Shown: positions 25,887 through 35,341, counted from the stretch's first letter. The stretch is DNA of 64,000 nucleotides from BP-464 sp963825415 (GCA_963825415.1 CAWGTD010000006.1:744001-808000); one strand, 5' to 3'. The notes: a model not told the origin generated them from the sequence alone. Numbers and translations are program-made.

Positions 25887-27083
25887 GTGCCCCGCAGATG
25901 CAAAAAGGCCGCACTCTGCGGGCTTCTCCTGCTTCTCGCGCCTTCCTCGGCGCTCGCCCTCGACACGTCGGCTCTGCGGTCGAAGCTTGCCCGTGAGAGC
26001 CGCACGCTCGGGCCGGCCTCGGCGGCGTACGTGCGCGACCTGGACACCGGCCGGACGCTCTATGCCAGCCGCCCGGACCTCGCGCTTACCCCGGCGTCCA
26101 ACGTCAAGCTGCTGGTCACCGCTGCCGCCCTGCTGCGCATGGGCCCCGACGCGACGATGGACACCCGGCTGGTCGCGTCGCGCACGCCCGTCGACGGGAC
26201 CGTCAACGGCGACGTCGCCCTGGTGGGCGGCGGCGACCCCTACCTGCGCAGCGTGAGCCTGCGCACCCTGGCTCGGCGGGCGGCCGACTTCGGCGTCGTC
26301 GAGGTGACCGGGCGCGTCCTGGGCGACGGCTCGATGCTCGACAGCCGCCCGGGCTCGTTCGACAGTGGTTGGCGCTTCGACCCCGACCTCGGCGGGCGGC
26401 TCGGCGCGCTGGTGGTCGATCGCGGCCGCGGCACGCCCGCCGTGCACGCTGCGCAGGCGCTGCACAGGGCGCTCAAGCGCGAGGGCATCGTCCTGGGCGC
26501 CGCACCCCGGCGCGGCCGCCTGCGGGGCTCGACCACCGAGCTCGCGCGGATCAGCTCGGCGAGGCTGGAGACCGTGATCGGCGAGATCAACGTGCCGTCC
26601 GACAACTTCGCCGCCGAACTGCTGCTGAAGGATCTCGGCTCATTCTCGGGCTCGGCCGGGACGACGTTCGCCGGCGCCGCGGTGGTCCGCTCGACGCTTT
26701 CGCGGTTCGGGGTCTCGGCCGACATCTACGACGGGTCGGGCCTGTCGCGAGCCAACCGGGTCAGCCCCCGCTCGCTCGTCCGCCTGCTCGACGGGATGGA
26801 CGACCGCGACGAGGGCGAGGCGCTCGCGGCGTCACTGCCCGTGGCGGGCCGCACCGGCACGCTGATGGATCGCATGCGCCGCAGCACCGCCCGCGGCCGC
26901 TGCCGGGCCAAGACCGGCACGCTGATCGGGGTCAGCGCGCTGTCGGGCTACTGCACGTCGGTGGCCGGCGCTCGGATCGCGTTCTCGTTCCTGGAGAACC
27001 GCGTCTGCTCCTACTGCGCCAAGAAGATCGAGGACCGGATGACGGCGGCGCTCGCGCGCTACGAGCCGCCGCCCAGCAGCTGA
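25887..27083 (+). CDS. dacB: D-alanyl-D-alanine carboxypeptidase/endopeptidase (PBP4 family)
   Basis: S13-family penicillin-binding protein of 398 residues with an N-terminal signal peptide (about 1-25). The three active-site motifs are SNVK (Ser71, Lys74), PSDN (SxN) and AKTGTLIG (KTG). It trims or cleaves peptidoglycan stem peptides outside the cell. Two Cys (ENRVCSYCAKK) sit near the C-terminus, and another pair lies earlier, which would allow a disulfide. The 3' end overlaps the convergent ligA gene by 25 bp. GTG 25887 is used without a leader. Confidence 0.93.
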   Translation: MPRRCKKAALCGLLLLLAPSSALALDTSALRSKLARESRTLGPASAAYVRDLDTGRTLYASRPDLALTPASNVKLLVTAAALLRMGPDATMDTRLVASRTPVDGTVNGDVALVGGGDPYLRSVSLRTLARRAADFGVVEVTGRVLGDGSMLDSRPGSFDSGWRFDPDLGGRLGALVVDRGRGTPAVHAAQALHRALKREGIVLGAAPRRGRLRGSTTELARISSARLETVIGEINVPSDNFAAELLLKDLGSFSGSAGTTFAGAAVVRSTLSRFGVSADIYDGSGLSRANRVSPRSLVRLLDGMDDRDEGEALAASLPVAGRTGTLMDRMRRSTARGRCRAKTGTLIGVSALSGYCTSVAGARIAFSFLENRVCSYCAKKIEDRMTAALARYEPPPSS

Positions 27084-29091
27084 AGCAGGCCGTCCTCTTC
27101 GAGCACGGCGACACCCAGGCGCTCGGCCTTCTCGAGCTTTGACCCTGGCGAGGCACCGGCCACCACGTAGTCGGTCTTCTTCGACACCGAGCTGGTGACC
27201 CGGCCGCCGGCCGCCATGATCCGCTCGGTGGCCTCCTCCCGGGTGAGCGAGGGCAGCGTGCCGGTGAGGACGAACGTCTTCTCGGCCAGCGGTCCCTCGC
27301 CAGGCGGCGGGCCCTCCTCCTCGAAGCTCACTCCCTGCGCCCGCAGGTCTTCGATCAGCTCGCGCATCTGCGGGTCGGCGAGCTGGCGGACGATGAGCTC
27401 GGCCACCTTGGGCCCGATGCCGGGGGTCTCGGCCACCTGCTCGGGCGTGGCGGCCAGCAGGGCGTCGATCGACCGGAAGCGTTGGGCCAGGTTGCGGCCC
27501 GTCACGAAACCGACGCCCTCGATGCCCAGGGCGAAGAGGACGCGGCCGAACGGCACCTCCTTCGACGCCTCGATCGCGTCGACGATCCGCTTCGCGGAGA
27601 TCTCTCCCCAGCCCTCGAGCTCGACGAGCTGCCCCGACTCGAGGCGGTAGTAGTCGCCCGGCGTGCGGACCAGCCCGACGTCCATCAGATGCTGGACCTG
27701 CAGCTCGCCCAGCCCCTCGACATCCATCGCGCCCTGGCTGACGTAGTGCTTCATGAGCTGCCAACGCCGCGCCGGGCAGTCGCGGTTCGGGCACTTGGTG
27801 AAGACGCCCTCGTCCTTGACCGTCGGCGTGCCGCACGACGGGCACTTCTTCGGCGGGCGCGCCGGCGGGCTGCGGTCAGGCCGCTCGACGGCGTGCGGGG
27901 CGGGCGACAGCACCTGCGGGATGACGTCGCCGGCGCGCAGGACGATCACCTCGTCGCCGACGCGGATGTCCTTGCGCTGGATGTCCTCCTCGTTGTGCAG
28001 CGTGGCGAGCTTCACCGTCACACCGCCCACGTGCACCGGCTCGAGCACCGCGAACGGGTGCAGGTCGCCGAACTTGCCGACGTTCCACATGATGTCCTTC
28101 AGCGTCGTGACCTTGGTGGTCGGCGGGAACTTCCAGGCCACCGCCCAGCGCGGGTCGCGCCCCACCACTCCCAGGCGCCGCTGCAGCTCGTAGTCGTTGA
28201 CCTTGACCACGACGCCGTCGATCTCGAACGTCAGCGCGCCGCGGCGGTCATACCAGTCAAGGCACTGGGCCACGACCTCCTCCTCGGTCGTGAGCTTCTT
28301 GACGTCAGCCGTTGACGCGGAATCCGTGCGCCTTCAGCCACTCCAGCGCCTCCCAGTGCGCGCCGAAGCTCACCCCGTCGGTCGCCCCGATGCCGTAGCA
28401 CCACATCGACAGCGGCCGCTCGGCAGCGAGCTTGGGGTCGAGCTGGCGGATCGTGCCCGCCGCGGCGTTGCGCGGGTTCATGAACGTCGAGAGCCCGGCC
28501 TCCGCGCGGCGCTCGTTCAGCGCGGCGAAGTCCGGCAGCGACATGTAGACCTCGCCGCGGACCTCGATCAGTCGCCGGCGGGCTCTTGATGTCGATCCGC
28601 AGCGGGATCGTGGGCATCGTGCGCAGGTTGTGGGTGACGTCCTCGCCCACCTCGCCGTTGCCGCGCGTCGCCCCGCGCGCGAAGACGCCGTTCTCGTAGA
28701 CCAACGAGATCGCCAGGCCGTCGATCTTGGGCTCGGCGACATACTCGAACCGCGGGTCCTCGATGCCCTCCCGAGCCAGATGCGCGCGCATCCGGGCCAC
28801 CCATGCGCGCAGCTCCTCCTCGCTGCGGGCGTTGGCCAGCGAGAACATCGGCTGCAGGTGGGTGACCTTCGTCAGCTGGCCGACCGGCTCGGCCCCCACG
28901 CGCTGGGTCGGGGAGTCGGGAGTGACGAGATCGGGATGCTCGGCCTCCAGGGCGCGCAGCTCGTCGAGCAGCGCGTCGTATTCGTCGTCGGCGATCTCGG
29001 GGTCGTCGAGGACGTAGTAGCGGCGGTTGTGGTGCTCGATCTCCTTGCGCAGCTCGGCGGCCCGCTTCTTGGCCGCTGCGGGAGCGCTCAC
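27059..29091 (-). CDS. ligA: NAD-dependent DNA ligase LigA (two frameshifts)
   Basis: About 676 residues after repair. Domain order is complete: NAD-binding Ia, adenylation domain with KIDG (Lys122), OB fold, four-Cys zinc finger (CPSCG then CPNRDCPA), HhH region and a C-terminal BRCT domain (KTFVLTGTLPS to the end). Two single-base insertions break it, near 28572 (SPPA|LIEVRGE) and near 28308-28310, where the second creates a false TGA (RVNG*). LigA is essential in bacteria and no second ligase is seen here, so sequence error is the likeliest reason. GTG start overlaps the SurE stop (GTGA). Confidence 0.93.
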
Positions 29092-29921
29092 TCCGGGACC
29101 TCCTCCTCCTCGACCTCCTGCGCCGCCGGCTCGAGCAGCCGCGCCAGGTCGCGACGCGTCAGGGCATCGATGCCGCTCACGTCGGTGAGGTCGAAGTGCA
29201 GCGGCGTGACCGCGATCCGCCCGGCGGCGACCGCGGCGAGATCGGTCCCCTCCTCGTCGTGGTAGCCCGGATCCGCGCCGTAGATCCAGTAGCGCCGGCG
29301 ACTCTCCTCGGTGTCGGTGAGCTTGAGCTGGTCGCGGTAGATCCGCTTGCCCAGCCGTGTGACCTCGACACCCGCGGGCACGCCGGCGGGCACGTTGACG
29401 TTCAGGAGCGTCCCCTCCGGCAGCGGCACGTCGGTGAGCTCGCCGACCACGCGCGCGACGAAGCCCGCCGCGTGGGAGAAGTCGAACTCGTCGCCCAGCC
29501 TGAAGTCCATCTCGCGGGCGCCCGACTGCTGCGATACGGCGATCGACGGGAGGCCGAGGACGATCCCCTCCAGCGCCGCGGCGACCGTCCCTGAGTAGGT
29601 GATGTCGTCGCCGAGGTTCGATCCGTGGTTGATCCCGGCGACGATCACGTCGGCCTCGAAGCCCTCGATCAGGCCCAGCCGCGCCAGCCGGACGCAGTCC
29701 ACCGGGGTTCCGTCGGTCGCGTACCCGACGGTCCCGTCGCCGAACTGCACCTCCTCGACCCACAGCGGCCGCCGGGTCGTGATCGAACGCGCCATCGCCG
29801 AGCGATTGCCGTCGGGCGCGATGACCGCGAGTTCGACGTCCGGCACCTTCAGCAGCGCCCGGCGCAGCGCCTGCAGGCCGTCGGCCTCGATGCCGTCGTC
29901 GTTGGTCAGCAGTACCCGCAC
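29088..29921 (-). CDS. surE: 5'/3'-nucleotidase SurE
   Basis: Metal-dependent nucleotidase of 277 residues that dephosphorylates nucleoside monophosphates. Landmarks are the N-terminal LLTNDDGIEADG with metal-binding NDDG, APDGNRSAM, VIAGINHGSNLGDD and YSGTVAAALEG. The C-terminus ends in a Glu-rich stretch (QEVEEEEVPE). GTG 29921 puts the NDDG motif at residue 7 as in other SurE proteins. It is translationally coupled to ligA and shares a bidirectional promoter with the LysE gene. Confidence 0.95.
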   Translation of the reverse strand: MRVLLTNDDGIEADGLQALRRALLKVPDVELAVIAPDGNRSAMARSITTRRPLWVEEVQFGDGTVGYATDGTPVDCVRLARLGLIEGFEADVIVAGINHGSNLGDDITYSGTVAAALEGIVLGLPSIAVSQQSGAREMDFRLGDEFDFSHAAGFVARVVGELTDVPLPEGTLLNVNVPAGVPAGVEVTRLGKRIYRDQLKLTDTEESRRRYWIYGADPGYHDEEGTDLAAVAAGRIAVTPLHFDLTDVSGIDALTRRDLARLLEPAAQEVEEEEVPE

Positions 29922-29931
29922 GCGCCGAGCC

Positions 29932-29941
29932 AGTCTACGAT
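29932..29941. promoter_or_regulatory. Bidirectional promoter with -10 boxes sharing TA
   Basis: AGTCTACGAT contains TACGAT on the plus strand (7 nt before GTG 29949 of lysE) and TAGACT on the minus strand (10 nt before GTG 29921 of surE). The overlap at TA is the same geometry as at 25870-25879. Confidence 0.55.
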
Positions 29942-29948
29942 CGGGCCC

Positions 29949-30563
29949 GTGCTTCGCGATCTCCCCGCCTTCCTCGCGATCGCCCTCGTCGTCGTCCTGA
30001 CGCCAGGGCCGGCCACCGCACTGGTCGTCCGCAACTCGCTGCGCGGCGGGCCGCGGGCGGCCTGGGCCACGACCGCCGGCAACTCGACGGGCATCCTGGG
30101 CTGGGCGCTGGCCTCCGTGCTGGGGATCTCGGCGCTCGTCGCCGCCTCCGAGGCGGCGTTCGCGGCACTCAAGCTCGTCGGCGCGATCGTGCTCGTCTGG
30201 CTGGGCATCCAGGCCTGGCGCCGGGCGCGGCACGACCTCCCGGCGGCGGCGCCCCCGCCCCGCGGTGGCTCGAGCCACTACCGCGAGGGGCTGATCACGA
30301 GCTTCGCGAACCCCAAGCTCGCCGTGTTCTTCGTCGCGCTGTTCCCCCAGTTCGTGCCGAACGACGCCTCGGTGCTGGCCGCCACCCTGACCATGGCCGC
30401 GATCATCGTCTTCATGGACGTGATCTGGTTCACGGTCCTGGCGGTGCTCGTCAGCCGGACACGCCGCGCGTTCGTGGAGCGCGGCTGGGCGAGCCGCATG
30501 GAGCGCGTAGCGGGCACCGTCCTGATCGCTCTCGGCGTGCGGCTGGCGTTCAGCGACCGTTAG
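29949..30563 (+). CDS. LysE/RhtB-family amino-acid exporter
   Basis: LysE-type exporter of 204 residues with about six membrane helices. The family motif LTPGPATALVV is at about 17-27, and the mid-protein GLITSFANPKLAVFF is the second conserved block. Substrates of the family are amino acids and related compounds; this one cannot be assigned further. GTG 29949 is leaderless. The stop overlaps the convergent truA gene by 4 bp. Confidence 0.92.
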   Translation: MLRDLPAFLAIALVVVLTPGPATALVVRNSLRGGPRAAWATTAGNSTGILGWALASVLGISALVAASEAAFAALKLVGAIVLVWLGIQAWRRARHDLPAAAPPPRGGSSHYREGLITSFANPKLAVFFVALFPQFVPNDASVLAATLTMAAIIVFMDVIWFTVLAVLVSRTRRAFVERGWASRMERVAGTVLIALGVRLAFSDR

Positions 30564-31276
30564 TAGGCGACGCTCGCCAGCGCCAGCCCGTGGGCCGGCG
30601 CGGTGGCCGCCGCCGCGCTGCGCGGCGCGCCGTCGAGCAGTGCCACGAACGACTCGACGGTGCGATTGCCCATCGCCACGTCGAGCATCGTCCCGACCAG
30701 GATCCGGTTCATGTGGCGCATGAACGTGTCCGCGGTGATCCAGAACTCCAGCAGGTCGCCGTCCTCGCGCCACTCGGCCTGCATCACGTCGCGCTCGAAG
30801 CGGGCATGGTTGGTCTCCGTCGGCGTGAAGGCGGTGAAGTCATGGGTGCCGGCCAGCGCGGCGGCGCACGCGCGCAACACCTCGCGATCGACCGGCCGCG
30901 GCCACCACAGCGCGCGGTCGCGCAACCACACCGAACGCGCCCGGCGGTTGAGGATCCGGTAGCAGTAGGTCCGCGAGACGGCGTCGCCACGCGCGTCGAA
31001 CCCGTCGTTGGCCGGCGTCGCCGCCCGCACCGCCACGTCGTCGGGCAGCAGCGCGTTGAGGTTGCGCGGATCGACCGCCTCGTGCTGGTAGGACGCCACC
31101 TGGCCCCAGGCGTGGACGCCCCTGTCGGTGCGCCCGGCAACGGTCAGGCGGACCTCCTCGCCCAGGACGGTGGCCAGCGCGCGCTCGACCTCCTCCTGGA
31201 CCGTGCGCTCGCCCGGCTGGCGTGCCCAGCCGGCGAATCCCGTCCCGTCGTACTCCAGGTCCAGCCGGGTGGTCAC
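30560..31276 (-). CDS. truA: tRNA pseudouridine(38-40) synthase TruA
   Basis: TruA of 238 residues, which isomerizes U38-U40 in tRNA anticodon stems. The catalytic Asp51 is in AGRTDRGVHA, and the second motif is FMRHMNRILVG. truA normally follows rplQ; here it remains downstream of rplQ on the same strand but separated by about 2.6 kb containing a DUF1707 gene and a secreted BNR protein. GTG 31276 is preceded by TAGGTT and 6 nt, so it has its own leaderless promoter. Confidence 0.96.
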   Translation of the reverse strand: MTTRLDLEYDGTGFAGWARQPGERTVQEEVERALATVLGEEVRLTVAGRTDRGVHAWGQVASYQHEAVDPRNLNALLPDDVAVRAATPANDGFDARGDAVSRTYCYRILNRRARSVWLRDRALWWPRPVDREVLRACAAALAGTHDFTAFTPTETNHARFERDVMQAEWREDGDLLEFWITADTFMRHMNRILVGTMLDVAMGNRTVESFVALLDGAPRSAAAATAPAHGLALASVAY

Positions 31277-31282
31277 CCGGCC

Positions 31283-31288
31283 AACCTA
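31283..31288 (-). promoter_or_regulatory. -10 element of a leaderless promoter (truA)
   Basis: TAGGTT on the minus strand ends 6 nt before GTG 31276, identical in sequence and spacing to the boxes at 3745, 11413 and 60061. Confidence 0.5.
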
Positions 31289-31315
31289 CGTGCGCGACCC
31301 ATCCGGGGCCGCGGT

Positions 31316-33223
31316 CTAGCGGACCCTGAAGCGATGGAAGTTCCGCGGGCGCGCCTTGCGCTCCACGTTGCCGCGCGCGTCGATGCCGCGGACCCAGACC
31401 TTGTAGTGGCCGCGGGGCAGCCTGCGCGTGGCGAGGCTCCAGCTCGTCGTGCCCTTCGCACGGATGTACACCGTGCGAAGGCAGCTGCGCCGGCCCGTGA
31501 AGCGACCGTTGGGCCTCAGGTACGAGCACTGGCGCCCGCGAGTCTCACGGGCGATGGAGACCAGGACCCGCTGGACCTTGCCCTTGACGCTGACGTGCGC
31601 CGTGGGGTTGGTGCAGCCACGATCGCTCGACCGGCCGCTGAGCCGCAGCCGTCGTTGCGAAGCGCGGCTGCGCTTCGCAAACCGCGACACCGGGGCGATC
31701 CGGTCGCGGCACGAGGCGGTCACGCCACCGGCGCCGTTGGCGAAGGTGTTCGTGGCGCCGGCCCCGCACGTCCCGCCGAAGAGTCCCGACCCGCTGTTCT
31801 GGCGGACGAAGAGCGGCAGCGACGTCTGGCGCGGCTGGCCCGTGGCCGGGTCGGGCTGGGTCACGTCGCCGGTGGCGATCATCATGCACCCGTTGAGATC
31901 GGGGACGACGGTCAGGTAGTCGCCAAGGCGACGGTCTTGCCCGGTCGCAAGGCACGTGGTGCCGCCCTGGCAGACGGTCGTGTTCGTGGCGATGGGACGG
32001 CCGATCGGATCGACGTTCGTCATCTGCGGCGCCGCGGTGTCGGCGCCGACGATGCTGACCGCCCGCACGGAGATGTCCGACGCGTCGCAGTCGATGTCGG
32101 CGAGCTTGTTCGACTGGTAGTAGGCGATCCCCACCCGCCCGGCGGTGCCCGTCGCGACCCACGGCCAGAACACCTTGGTGCCCGGGTGGGCCACCTGGAT
32201 CGGGCTGCCCCACGTCTGGCCGAAGTCCTTCGAGACGGCCATGTAGATCGAGTTCGCGCCGGGCGCCTCGCCGCCGTGCTGACCGGGGACGGGGCCGCAC
32301 CCCTCGGTCGTGCCGGCAATCCGTTCGTTGGTGTCCCACACCAGGTACAGCGTGCCGGCGGAGTCGAGCGCAAGCGTCGGGAAGTGGGTCGTCATCCCGT
32401 TGGGCAGGCCCGAGGCGAGGTGGGGCGTGAACGTGTAGCTCTGGGTGTCTTCCGGCGTGGCCGTGCTCACGCCGATGGCGGAGAGGTCGCCGTCCTTGTC
32501 GCTGATCAGCGCGGGCTCCACGAGCATCCGCCGCTGGTGGTCGAAGAAGAGCTTGCCGTAGCCGGTGTACGTACCGTCACCGAAGGCACCGTTGTCGAGC
32601 ACCCCCCGACTGCTGCACGTGTTGCCGCCGTCGGTGGTATGGAAGATCTGCTGGCCGGCCTGGCTGGTGTTGCTGGCAATCCAGGCCTCGTCGGCCTTGC
32701 CGCCCGCGAGCCATGGCCGATCGCCCTCGTGGCACTGGGCGGTCCCCTTGTCCCAGGTCTTGCCGCCGTCCCCGCTCGAGAAGACCGAGTCGTTGGCGAG
32801 GTTGATCCCGGTGTTGTAGATCCGGCCGCCCTCGTCCTGGGTGAGATCGGGGTCGGAGAATCCCTGGCTCTTGGTCGGATCGGCCCCGTTGAACGCGTTG
32901 TTGATCACCCGCTTGAAGGTCGCCCCGTTGTCCTCGGAGACCCAGATGTTGACCTGGTTGCGGTAGTTGGCCAACCACGCCGCCGGCGTTGTAGAGAGCA
33001 AGCCCGGGCGGTAGAGGTGCGTCGTGCCCTCATGCGCGGTGTAGATGATGTTGCCGGTGACCGGGTCCTGGAAGACGATCGGCTCACCACCGGCGAGCTC
33101 CTGGTCGACGAACATCGGCGCCCCGAACCCGAGTGCCGGGCCGGGATCGGCGGCCATCGCGGAGGAAGAGATCGCCAGGGCCACGGCCGCCACGAGCGCG
33201 GACACCCCGAGAACGCACCTCAT
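31316..33223 (-). CDS. Secreted BNR/Asp-box (sialidase-like) protein
   Basis: 635 residues with a signal peptide (about 1-24, ending near AMAAD). At least four Asp-box repeats are visible: SEDNGATFKR, SGDGGKTWDK, TTDGGNTC and SKDFGQTWG, which mark a six-bladed beta-propeller like sialidases. The catalytic Arg triad and Tyr/Glu of true sialidases were not recognised, so enzymatic activity is uncertain. The last 130 residues are Arg-rich with Cys pairs and look like a small C-terminal beta domain. ATG 33223 is preferred over GTG 33232 because a TAGGGT box ends 7 nt before it. Confidence 0.8.
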   Translation of the reverse strand: MRCVLGVSALVAAVALAISSSAMAADPGPALGFGAPMFVDQELAGGEPIVFQDPVTGNIIYTAHEGTTHLYRPGLLSTTPAAWLANYRNQVNIWVSEDNGATFKRVINNAFNGADPTKSQGFSDPDLTQDEGGRIYNTGINLANDSVFSSGDGGKTWDKGTAQCHEGDRPWLAGGKADEAWIASNTSQAGQQIFHTTDGGNTCSSRGVLDNGAFGDGTYTGYGKLFFDHQRRMLVEPALISDKDGDLSAIGVSTATPEDTQSYTFTPHLASGLPNGMTTHFPTLALDSAGTLYLVWDTNERIAGTTEGCGPVPGQHGGEAPGANSIYMAVSKDFGQTWGSPIQVAHPGTKVFWPWVATGTAGRVGIAYYQSNKLADIDCDASDISVRAVSIVGADTAAPQMTNVDPIGRPIATNTTVCQGGTTCLATGQDRRLGDYLTVVPDLNGCMMIATGDVTQPDPATGQPRQTSLPLFVRQNSGSGLFGGTCGAGATNTFANGAGGVTASCRDRIAPVSRFAKRSRASQRRLRLSGRSSDRGCTNPTAHVSVKGKVQRVLVSIARETRGRQCSYLRPNGRFTGRRSCLRTVYIRAKGTTSWSLATRRLPRGHYKVWVRGIDARGNVERKARPRNFHRFRVR

Positions 33224-33230
33224 GGCCGGC

Positions 33231-33236
33231 ACCCTA
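33231..33236 (-). promoter_or_regulatory. -10 element of a leaderless promoter (BNR protein)
   Basis: TAGGGT on the minus strand ends 7 nt before ATG 33223; its first three bases are the stop codon TAG of the upstream DUF1707 gene. Confidence 0.45.
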
Positions 33237-33668
33237 CCCCGCCGCAGTTGATCCGACGCTCAGCGGCGCAGCGCACGGCGCTCGGGCCCGGAGATCCGCG
33301 CTCGCGCCCCACGGCGCGCCAACCACACGGCTGGCGGCGTGCCAGCCGAGGCCCACTGCCCAGGGGGCCAGCACGCCTCCCGGCCAGTACGACCCATCGC
33401 CGGTGGCGGCCCAGATGCCGGCCAGCCCGCCGTTGACGGCGACGAACACCGTCCCATGCGCGCGCAACGCAGCGCGCCCGAAGGGAGACCGCCGCCGGCG
33501 CCGCGAGCGCGGCAGGTCACGCAGCACCGCCTTCAGCTCCCCACGCGTGCGCGCGCGCGTCGCGAGCTCCAGGCGCTGCTCCAACTCCTCGGCGTCCAAC
33601 CTGCCGCGCGAGTAGTGATGCCGCAGCGCGGCAACGCACCCGTCGCGCTCGGCATCCGACGCCCGCAC
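33234..33668 (-). CDS. DUF1707 protein with 2TM region
   Basis: About 144 residues. The N-terminus RASDAERDGCVAALRHHYSR with GRLDAEELEQRLELATRART is the DUF1707 (SHOCT-like) domain common in actinobacteria; a basic patch (RSRRRRR) and two short hydrophobic segments follow, suggesting membrane attachment. Function unknown. GTG 33668 puts the domain at the N-terminus and is preceded by AGGGG; GTG 33701 and TTG 33707 in the same frame are alternatives. It lies between rplQ and the BNR gene in the same direction. Confidence 0.75.
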   Translation of the reverse strand: MRASDAERDGCVAALRHHYSRGRLDAEELEQRLELATRARTRGELKAVLRDLPRSRRRRRSPFGRAALRAHGTVFVAVNGGLAGIWAATGDGSYWPGGVLAPWAVGLGWHAASRVVGAPWGASADLRARAPCAAPLSVGSTAAG

Positions 33669-33796
33669 ATCACCCCTGCCCCGTGCTTCCAGCGAAGCCA
33701 CCAGCAAAGGATGCCACGCAATGCGGGAGCGGTGAGCCGCTTCGGCGAAACCGCGCCCGCACGCTCAGGGTGCCGCGAAACAGCGGCAATTAGGAA

Positions 33797-33889
33797 GGGG
33801 TGCGGACGGTCACGGGTCCGACGGCCGCTCTCGGCCCGGAGCCGGAGGCGGAGGGTCGGGCCACCGGACCCGTGAACGATCCGCACCCC
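33797..33889 (-). terminator. Large three-stem inverted repeat after rplQ
   Basis: Three nested perfect stems: GGGGTGCGGA (33797-33806) with 33880-33889, CACGGGTCCG (33811-33820) with 33865-33874, and GGCCCG (33833-33838) with 33857-33862. On the minus strand it is followed by TTCCTAATT. It probably ends the long ribosomal operon. Nothing else is seen in 33669-33913. Confidence 0.65.
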
Positions 33890-33913
33890 AACCAGCAGCG
33901 CCGGAACGACCCC

Positions 33914-34267
33914 TTAGACGAGTTCGAGGAAGACCATCTCGGTCGAATCCGACCGCCGCGGGCCCAGCTTGAGGATCCGCGTATAACCACCAGGTCGCTC
34001 GGCGTAGCGCGGTGCGACCTCCTCGAAGAGCTTGTGCACGGCGAACTTGTCCTGGCCGAGCGTCGCCAGCGCCTGGCGGCGCGCGTGGAGGTCGCCACGC
34101 TTGGCGAGCGTGATCAGCTTCTCGATCTCGGGCTTGACCGCCTTGGCCTTGGCCTCGGAGGTCTTGATCCGCTCGTGCTCGATGACCTCTTTCATGAGGT
34201 TCTTGAGCAGCGCCTTGCGATGGGCGCTGTCGCGGCTGAGCTTGCCTCTGCTCTTCTGGTGGCGCAT
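33914..34267 (-). CDS. rplQ: 50S ribosomal protein bL17
   Basis: bL17 of 117 residues, with the typical start MRHQKSRGKLSRDSAHRKAL and the C-terminal YTRILKLGPRRSD motif. It binds near the exit tunnel of the large subunit. It is the last gene of the alpha operon here, 15 bp downstream of rpoA, and is followed by a strong inverted repeat at 33797-33889. Length and sequence are ordinary. Confidence 0.98.
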   Translation of the reverse strand: MRHQKSRGKLSRDSAHRKALLKNLMKEVIEHERIKTSEAKAKAVKPEIEKLITLAKRGDLHARRQALATLGQDKFAVHKLFEEVAPRYAERPGGYTRILKLGPRRSDSTEMVFLELV

Positions 34268-34282
34268 CGGGTGCCCCGCGTC

Positions 34283-35266
34283 CTAGTCGTCGCGAAGGCC
34301 GAGGCCGCGGGAGTGCAGGGTCTCGACGACCTCGTCGATCGACTTGCGCCCGAAGTTCGGGATCGCCGCAAGCTCGCCCTCGCTCTTGGTGATGAGGTCG
34401 CCGACGGTCTGGATCCCCGCCCGCTTGAGGCAGTTGTAGGACCGCACGCCGAGCTCGAGCTCCTCGATGAGGATGTCGTGCATCGGCCCGCCGGGCTGGG
34501 TGACCGCGCCGCCGCCACCGCCGACCTGTGAAGGCCCGGAGCCGTTGCCTTCGAGGGTGGGGGTGCCACCGATCGGGGCGATCTCGGCGTCGGTGAAGAT
34601 CTTCAGGTGGGCGATCAGGATCTCGGCCGCCTCGCGCAGCGCGTCCTGCGGCTCGACCGACCCGTCGGTCTCGATGTCGAGCGTGAGCTTGTCGTAGTCG
34701 GTGCGCTGGCCGACGCGCGCCGGCTCGACGGCGTAGGCCACACGGCGGACCGGCGAGAAGATCGAGTCGATCGGGATGACGCCGATCGGCTGGTCGGGGG
34801 TCTTGTTCTCCTCGGCCGGCCGGTAGCCGCGGCCGCGGCCGATCGTCATGTACATCTCGAGCTTGGTCTTCTTCTCGAGCGTCGCGATATGCGCGTCGGG
34901 GTTGAGGATCTCCACACCCGAGGGCAGATCGATGTCCTTGGCGGTGATCTCGCCGGGCCCGGTGGCGACCAGCGGGGCCTCGACCTCGGTGGCGTCGGAG
35001 TGCATGCGGCACACGATGCCCTTGAGGTTCAGGACGATGTCGGTCACGTCCTCGGTCACGCCCTTGATGGTCGAGAACTCGTGCGCGACGCCCTCGATGC
35101 GCACGCTCGTCACCGCGGCGCCCGCCAGCGAGGAGAGCAGCACACGACGCAGCGAGTTGCCGAAGGTGTAACCGAAGCCGCGGTCGAGCGGCTCGATCGT
35201 GAACGAGCCCCGCGAGTTGTCGTCAACGGTTTCGCTTGAGATGCGGGGGACTTGAAAGTCGAGCAT
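34283..35266 (-). CDS. rpoA: DNA-directed RNA polymerase subunit alpha
   Basis: RpoA of 327 residues. The N-terminal assembly domain includes RGFGYTFGNSLRRVLLSS. A Gly-rich linker (SGPSQVGGGGGA, about 240-255) leads to a helix-hairpin C-terminal domain (ELELGVRSYNCLKRAGIQTV) that contacts UP elements and activators. The extra-glycine linker is a minor oddity; otherwise length is normal. It sits between rpsD and rplQ as in most bacteria, with a 75-bp gap to rpsD. Confidence 0.98.
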   Translation of the reverse strand: MLDFQVPRISSETVDDNSRGSFTIEPLDRGFGYTFGNSLRRVLLSSLAGAAVTSVRIEGVAHEFSTIKGVTEDVTDIVLNLKGIVCRMHSDATEVEAPLVATGPGEITAKDIDLPSGVEILNPDAHIATLEKKTKLEMYMTIGRGRGYRPAEENKTPDQPIGVIPIDSIFSPVRRVAYAVEPARVGQRTDYDKLTLDIETDGSVEPQDALREAAEILIAHLKIFTDAEIAPIGGTPTLEGNGSGPSQVGGGGGAVTQPGGPMHDILIEELELGVRSYNCLKRAGIQTVGDLITKSEGELAAIPNFGRKSIDEVVETLHSRGLGLRDD

Positions 35267-35341
35267 GTGGAGAGGGTCCTGTCGTCGTCATTCCCCGCCG
35301 GGCTTGTTCGCTGCCCGCGGGTTCAAAAGCTCGTTGTGGAT

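Noticed and set aside
30590..33436. A 948-codon plus-strand open frame
   Set aside because: It is the antisense of truA and the BNR protein, with Arg/Ala/Gly-biased composition typical of shadow frames in GC-rich DNA; the minus-strand genes have clear motifs.
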